Assembly (NCBI GenBank): GCA_036351375.1
Contig: JAZBOY010000032.1
Coordinates: 1 to 55,927, forward strand
DNA: 55,927 nucleotides
Direction of reading: 5' to 3'
Source: JANQIO01 sp036351375
GTDB lineage: Bacteria; Pseudomonadota; Gammaproteobacteria; Pseudomonadales; Halieaceae
In this document: positions 51,344 through 55,927 of the stretch, in pieces
Position numbering within the stretch: position 1 is the stretch's first letter
Layout: each line of letters opens with the position of its first letter
Made by a program: the position numbers and the translations under genes
The notes under the pieces: model-generated
What the model saw: the letters and a program-made list of their open reading frames with translations, nothing else
Told to the model about the DNA's origin: nothing
Database searches by the model: none

Positions 51344-53016
51344 TCCACCATGACGACAAACATCGGCTCACCGGTGCGCAGTCGATCACCCGCCTGCGAC
51401 AGTTCGGCGGCGTAGCGATCCGCGACCGCGTCGCGCTTGATCTTCAGGGTGTGGGTCAGCACGCCGTTTTCCTGGGCCCAGGCTGTGCGGCTGACAATCA
51501 GCGCGCCGACCTGGGCATGCTTTTCCAGTTTGCCGTTGATCGACTTCATCCAGTCGCAGAGCTGGGCAGTGATCTCCTCGTCACTCAGCCCAGCACCGGC
51601 AGCGGATAGCACCGTGATCATTACCGTCTGGGCCAGGCCGTTGCCGTCGAGACAGGCCTGCTCCACCAGCGGGCTGTCGAGGAACTGACCTTCAATGGGA
51701 GCCGGCGCCACGTATTTTCCCTTCGCGGTCTTGAAGATTTCCTTCACGCGACCGGTGATGTAGACATGACCGTCGTCATCGATACGGCCGCGGTCACCGG
51801 TGTGCACCCAGCCGTCCTGTTCGAAGGTCTCGGCAGTCTTGTCGGGGGCGTTGTAGTAGCCCAGCGCGGTGCCACCACCGCGGGCGAGAATTTCCCCGTC
51901 CTCGGCGATCCTGATCTCTACCCCCGGCGAGGCAATCCCGATGGAGTCCACCTTGCGATTGCCGCGCACGTTGCCACATACCGGCAGGATTTCCGACTGG
52001 CCGTAGCCGTCGTAGAGCTGAATGCCGAGCTCGTCGTACCAGGCCTTCAGCGGTGTGGGGGTTGGCGCGGTGGATGTCAGGATATATTCCGCCGCGTCCA
52101 TACCAAGAAACTCGCGCACTTTCTGTGCCAGGGGTTCCAGCTCCCCGGCCGCTTTGGCCGCCTCCAGGCGCTCGAGGCTGACCAGGTGTGCCAGTACCAC
52201 CTGCTGCAGTTTTTCCCAGATTCGCGGCACCCCCAATATCCAGGTGGGCCGCGCATTGCGCAGGTCGGCAAGGAAGCTCTCCTGGCTTTCATTGAAAAAC
52301 ACCGTGCCCCCGCAGAACAGCGCGTGGTTTTCCACCACGATGCGCTCCCCCATATGGGCCAGCGGCAGGTAGGACACGAAGCGCGCGTCAGCTTGCGTGC
52401 CCGCCATCAGTGATACGCCACCGGCAGCCTCGCGCAGGGACCTCATGGAGTGCATGACGCCCTTGGGCTTACCGGTGGTACCCGAGGTGAACACGATGGT
52501 GGCCAGGTCGTTCTCGTCACGCTCCGCCGGGGTCGGCAGGCTGCTGCCGGCACTCACCACCTCTTCCCAGGGGATGGCGCCCTCTACCGCCGGTGCGCCG
52601 GGCAGCAATACGACGGGTATGCCCGGTTTGAAGCTGCCCCGCACCGCCTCCCAGTTGGAAGCTGCGCCCAGCAGCAATATTTCCACACCGGAGAAATCCG
52701 CGGTGTAGGCAATACTGTCGGCATCCATGGTGGTGAAGAACGGCACGGTAACGCCGCCAGAGCCCATGATTGCGTAGTCCGCCAGCATCCAGTGGGCGCT
52801 GTTAGGCGCCAGCAGGCCAATGCGGCTGCCCTCGCCTTCCGACTGGCTGGCAAGCCAGGCCGCCACGGCGCCCACTTCCTGAGCACCCTGCTGCCAGCTG
52901 ATTTTGCGATCGTGAGCCGACCACTTCTCCACCAGCCAGGGGCGCTCACCCTGCTCCGTGGCCCAGTGTTCGATGTCGCCAAGCAGGGTGCGCGGCGGAA
53001 GTTCAACAACGTTCAT
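51340..53016 (-). CDS. AMP-dependent acyl-CoA synthetase
   Basis: A 558-residue adenylate-forming ligase. The AMP-binding P-loop TIVFTSGTTGKPKGVMHSM, YDGYGQSE, GWVHTGDRGRIDDDG and GRVKEIFKTAKGKYVAP (catalytic lysine region) are intact. These enzymes activate fatty or other carboxylic acids to CoA thioesters; chain length cannot be read here. I chose ATG 53014-53016 (MNVVELPPRTL), where AGAGG lies upstream; a longer frame to 53085 adds basic sequence without family resemblance. Its stop overlaps the convergent isomerase-like gene by 4 nt. Confidence 0.92.
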   Translation of the reverse strand: MNVVELPPRTLLGDIEHWATEQGERPWLVEKWSAHDRKISWQQGAQEVGAVAAWLASQSEGEGSRIGLLAPNSAHWMLADYAIMGSGGVTVPFFTTMDADSIAYTADFSGVEILLLGAASNWEAVRGSFKPGIPVVLLPGAPAVEGAIPWEEVVSAGSSLPTPAERDENDLATIVFTSGTTGKPKGVMHSMRSLREAAGGVSLMAGTQADARFVSYLPLAHMGERIVVENHALFCGGTVFFNESQESFLADLRNARPTWILGVPRIWEKLQQVVLAHLVSLERLEAAKAAGELEPLAQKVREFLGMDAAEYILTSTAPTPTPLKAWYDELGIQLYDGYGQSEILPVCGNVRGNRKVDSIGIASPGVEIRIAEDGEILARGGGTALGYYNAPDKTAETFEQDGWVHTGDRGRIDDDGHVYITGRVKEIFKTAKGKYVAPAPIEGQFLDSPLVEQACLDGNGLAQTVMITVLSAAGAGLSDEEITAQLCDWMKSINGKLEKHAQVGALIVSRTAWAQENGVLTHTLKIKRDAVADRYAAELSQAGDRLRTGEPMFVVMVD

Positions 53017-53123
53017 GTGGGCGGTACCTCTTTTGGTTTTTATCCGCTGGGGAACTGCCGCCAGCCCTCGCTGCTTGCTCTGCAACTATAGCAGCGCCGA
53101 GGCCGCATGAACGTGAGGGCGGA

Positions 53124-54791
53124 TCAGAGGCCGACGACGTCAACCCCCTGCCTGAATACCACGTCGACAGGAATGCCCGCCGTCGCCAGCCGATCCAGGT
53201 CCGCCTGCAGCGTCGGGCCGATATTGCCAAGCTCCTTCATCATGGTATCCACGCCATCGTAGTCGCCGTCGCCCTGCAGCACCAGGATGCGGCGACTCAG
53301 GTCCCGTACCGCGCCTTCAAACTCCGGCACATTGACGCGGTACTGGCCGGTCGCTTCATCCCGGCTGAACGCACCGGCCGCTTCAAAGAAATTGAAACGC
53401 ACCATATTGGCCTTGCCGTGGGCGCTGGAGGCGCCGAAGCGCACCGAGCGGAACAGGCCGGCCAGGAAGGTCACGTAGTTGTCCATCAACTCACCGTCGG
53501 CGATCTCACCCTTCTCGCGCAGCTGCTGCACCATGTACAGGCCGAGGATGTCGGCCTTGCCCTCTTCCAGCGCCGAGGAGTGCTCCTTGAGCGCCTTACG
53601 CACGGTGCCCTGCCCGTCGAGGGTGTTCTTGATGCCCAGGCCGTGGGCCACCTCGTGGAACATGGTGTTGGAGAAGAAGGCGTCGAAGGTGACGTGCTGA
53701 CGCTGGTCTTCTGCGATCAATTCGCCGGCGATCGGCAAAAGGATCTTGTCGAACTTGGCCTGCATGGCGTTCTTGAGCTGCAGGCGTCGGGTGCCCTTGG
53801 CCAACTGCACCTCTTCGTCATTGGGCAGGTTGATGGCGATGGTCTTGGCGCCGGCATTGCTGTGCCCGGCATAGTAGATGGCGTCGTAGGCGCCGAGGTC
53901 GGCATTGGAACCCGGCATCTGTGCCTTGTAGGCCTCCGGCACCGGCAGGCCCTGCTGCAGCTCAGGCAGGTACTTTGAGAAACGCGCCAGCCGCTCGCTC
54001 CATTCGAGATCCTTGATCAGCACGTAGGCCTCGTAGGCCGCCCGGTAGCTGTAAAGGCCGTCCTCGTAGTTTTCGATGGCGCCGATTACCAGCTCCACCT
54101 CGTTGTCCTTCATATCCATCCAGGCCATGTCAGAGGGCTGGTAGTTATCAGTTTCGATGGCATCGGCCCGCAGCGTCAGGTAAGCGGCGAACTCGGGATC
54201 TTCCGCGAGGGTCGCCGCCTTGCGCAGCAGCGCGCCCGCTGCCTGTAGCTGTGTGGCGTATGCCTCACTGTAGGGCACCAGCACCAGGGTGCCGGAATCA
54301 TCTCTCTCCACCAGGGAGTAGAGCCCGTCCTTGCCGTCCTGCTCCCAGGCTTCGAACTCCGCCTTGCTCATATCCTCGGGGTAGAAACGCGCGCCGGCAG
54401 GTTTTTCGGCAACACCCGCAACGAAGGGCTTGTCACCGTCCAGTCGATCCCAGGGCCCGTAGTTGATCTCGGCAAACCGGCGCTGGGCCGGATCTTCAAT
54501 GCTTTCCAGCAGCGGTTCCGGCTCTCCGTAGGCCTGCAGCCAGAACAGCTCGTCCATGATCTCGGAGGCCTCGATCAGCAGCTTCAGCATCTGCCGCTGG
54601 TTATCACTCAGGTGCGAGAGATCCGCGGTAAGGGTGAATTGCTCGTAGATGTCGAAGCGATCAACCGATGTGACCTCGGCATCCGCTGCCGCGCCGGCGG
54701 TTGAGCTTGCCTGGTCCGGCGCGGGCTTGTCACCACAGGCCATCAGTAGGCCGATGGAAATGGCAATCAGAAGGCGATGCGTGAGCTTCAT
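53124..54791 (-). CDS. M49-like (dipeptidyl-peptidase III family) lipoprotein
   Basis: A 555-residue lipoprotein peptidase. The signal MKLTHRLLIAISIGLLMAC puts the acylated Cys at residue 19. The zinc site reads MFHEVAHGLGI, a five-residue HEXXH, and SSALEEGKADILG supplies the downstream EExxxD Glu and Asp. The classic M49 motif is HEXXGH; a pentapeptide form is known in some bacterial members. Domain pattern and length fit bacterial M49-like proteins. It probably trims peptides at the envelope. Its promoter region is shared with the divergent OPT gene. Confidence 0.85.
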   Translation of the reverse strand: MKLTHRLLIAISIGLLMACGDKPAPDQASSTAGAAADAEVTSVDRFDIYEQFTLTADLSHLSDNQRQMLKLLIEASEIMDELFWLQAYGEPEPLLESIEDPAQRRFAEINYGPWDRLDGDKPFVAGVAEKPAGARFYPEDMSKAEFEAWEQDGKDGLYSLVERDDSGTLVLVPYSEAYATQLQAAGALLRKAATLAEDPEFAAYLTLRADAIETDNYQPSDMAWMDMKDNEVELVIGAIENYEDGLYSYRAAYEAYVLIKDLEWSERLARFSKYLPELQQGLPVPEAYKAQMPGSNADLGAYDAIYYAGHSNAGAKTIAINLPNDEEVQLAKGTRRLQLKNAMQAKFDKILLPIAGELIAEDQRQHVTFDAFFSNTMFHEVAHGLGIKNTLDGQGTVRKALKEHSSALEEGKADILGLYMVQQLREKGEIADGELMDNYVTFLAGLFRSVRFGASSAHGKANMVRFNFFEAAGAFSRDEATGQYRVNVPEFEGAVRDLSRRILVLQGDGDYDGVDTMMKELGNIGPTLQADLDRLATAGIPVDVVFRQGVDVVGL

Positions 54792-55008
54792 GAAACTACC
54801 CCGTAATGAATTTGTTATTGTGTGAAGCCGAATGATAACCCAGCCACAGGCTCAGGTGATCAGCCTGTTAACTCGCGCTGGATTGCGATTGCCGGAGGCG
54901 GATGGCCGGCGCGCATCGAGTGGGCCGGGTCGATGCTGGTATGTATCAAGGCTAGCGATTCTGCACTAAACTTCCCGCAAAATATAAGAAACCAGAGGGA
55001 GCCGCAGC

Positions 55009-55927
55009 TTGTCTGCCAATCACTCAGACGCAGCATATCCGGAGCTGACATGGATCGCTGTTATCGTCGGCTGGATTCTCGGCTGCATCATCGCCATCTC
55101 CATCGGCTACGCAGCCCTGATTCTCGGCTTTTCAATCGAGGGCTCTGAGCTCGCCGCCATTCTCGGTTTTGGCGTGCTGCGCGGCATCCTGCGCCGTAAG
55201 AGCATCATCGAGAACAACATCGTGCAGACCATCGCCAGCGGCGTGAACGGCGCCTCTTCCGGCATGATGTTTTCAGTGCCGGCGATTTTCCTGCTCAACT
55301 TCCAGGATCGCTTCGACCCGGTCATCCTGACCTTCGGCTGCATCGCCGGCGCCTTCCTTGGAATTGCCTTTATCATTCCGCTACGCAAGCACATGATCGA
55401 CTACGAGCGCCTCACCTACCCGGGCGGCGTGGCGGTAGCCACGATCCTCAAGTCGCCGGGCGCCGGCGTCCGCAAGGCATTGATCCTGCTGATCGCCGCG
55501 CTGATCAGCGCCACGGTACATGCGATCACCATCAAGACCGGCGTGTCGAACTGGAACCTGGGAGAAGCCATCGGCTTGCCCAGCTACATGAATGGCATCT
55601 GGTACCTGTCAATGATGACCATCGGCGTCGGCTTCATTGCCGGGCGCGGCGGAATCGCCTTCATTATCGGTGGCTTTGTGGCCTACTGGTTCCTCTCCCC
55701 GATGCTGGCGCTGACCAATGGGTTTCCCGTGGACCCGGCCACTGCCGAGGTTATCAGGGAGCCCGGCCCACTGCGGCTGCTGCTCTACCGCCCGGTGGGC
55801 ATCGGTATGCTGATTGGCGGTGCCATCATGGGCGTGATCCTGGCAGCGCCGCTGATTCTCAGCGCCATCAGGTCGATGCAGAAGGCGGCCCAGGTGAAAT
55901 CCGATGCCTCCAACGACGAAATGCCCA
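55009..55927 (+). CDS. OPT-family oligopeptide transporter, N-terminal part
   Basis: The first 306 codons of a membrane transporter that runs off the window edge. ELTWIAVIVGWILGCIIAIS, IENNIVQTIASGVNGASSGMMFSVPAIF, PLRKHMIDYERLTYPGGVAVA and a MMTIGVGFIAGRGGIAFIIGG segment match the OPT family, which moves small peptides or metal chelates. Eight or more membrane helices are visible. I chose TTG 55009 (then SANHSDAAYPELTW), with AGAGGGAG upstream; no ATG fits the frame start. Divergent from the M49-like peptidase, hinting at linked peptide use. Confidence 0.88.
   Translation, partial: MSANHSDAAYPELTWIAVIVGWILGCIIAISIGYAALILGFSIEGSELAAILGFGVLRGILRRKSIIENNIVQTIASGVNGASSGMMFSVPAIFLLNFQDRFDPVILTFGCIAGAFLGIAFIIPLRKHMIDYERLTYPGGVAVATILKSPGAGVRKALILLIAALISATVHAITIKTGVSNWNLGEAIGLPSYMNGIWYLSMMTIGVGFIAGRGGIAFIIGGFVAYWFLSPMLALTNGFPVDPATAEVIREPGPLRLLLYRPVGIGMLIGGAIMGVILAAPLILSAIRSMQKAAQVKSDASNDEMP

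Noticed and set aside
1..55927. tRNA, rRNA, insertion sequence, integrase or prophage
   Set aside because: No cloverleaf with a T-loop/anticodon arm, no transposase or integrase motif and no terminal inverted repeat was seen while reading both strands.

Overview
The window looks like a chromosomal segment of a GC-rich, aerobic, probably marine gammaproteobacterium. The inference rests on the gene mix: cytochrome c' with a b561 partner, HiPIP, HPPD, a complete heme-uptake locus, the NAGGN osmolyte operon, a KstD-like flavoprotein, meta-cleavage lower-pathway enzymes and OPT, AGCS and SstT carriers. A Halieaceae-type host would fit, but no rRNA or universal marker is present to prove it. I see no tRNA, rRNA, CRISPR array, insertion sequence, integrase or phage gene. 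Genes are densely packed, with many 1-8 nt overlaps, and only one gap just exceeds 300 bases.

Layout. 1-4.6 kb: 3' end of a nucleotide-exchange/MFS-like transporter, a KstD-like FAD dehydrogenase, cytochrome c' and cytochrome b561 facing each other across a branched palindrome, and a DUF2860-like outer-membrane barrel. 4.9-12.3 kb: a large lipoprotein subtilase, then leftward NUDIX, repeat-helix, AGCS symporter and purC genes. 12.4-16.7 kb: an unrecognised lipoprotein plus exported-protein pair followed by a GGDEF-EAL sensor. 16.7-23.8 kb: exported MsrA, YjbQ, a GPH symporter, an XRE-2TM regulator, SstT, a YeeE/YedE pair preceded by a 15-bp tandem repeat, a solitary HicB-like protein and an MFS carrier.

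23.8-28.5 kb: a leftward catabolic operon (NMO-family flavoprotein, 2-keto-4-pentenoate hydratase, acylating acetaldehyde dehydrogenase, 4-hydroxy-2-oxovalerate aldolase) divergent from a PadR repressor. The last three enzymes turn 2-hydroxypenta-2,4-dienoates into pyruvate and an acyl-CoA. 28.5-34.6 kb: EEP/DUF5329, an OprB porin, a short RNase J-like protein with DUF4149, HiPIP and fasciclin. 34.7-36.4 kb: HPPD divergent from an Lrp/AsnC regulator, a tyrosine catabolism unit.

36.4-42.3 kb: heme acquisition. hmuTUV (leftward) and a TonB-dependent receptor with hutX and hutZ (rightward) diverge around a Fur-box-like site. Together they cover outer-membrane uptake, periplasmic capture, inner-membrane import and cytoplasmic heme handling. 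43.6-50.1 kb: NAGGN osmoprotectant operon (amidotransferase, GNAT/ATP-grasp synthetase and two tandem M42 peptidases) divergent from a MarR regulator. 50.1-55.9 kb: a double-domain HCCA-isomerase-like protein, an acyl-CoA synthetase, an M49-type lipoprotein peptidase and the 5' part of an OPT transporter that runs off the end.

The most unusual items are the tandem M42 pair in which one copy has lost a metal-binding glutamate, the two-domain DsbA-like fusion with one altered active site, the uncharacterised lipoprotein/exported-protein/GGDEF-EAL set, and two short-period tandem repeats in intergenic regions.
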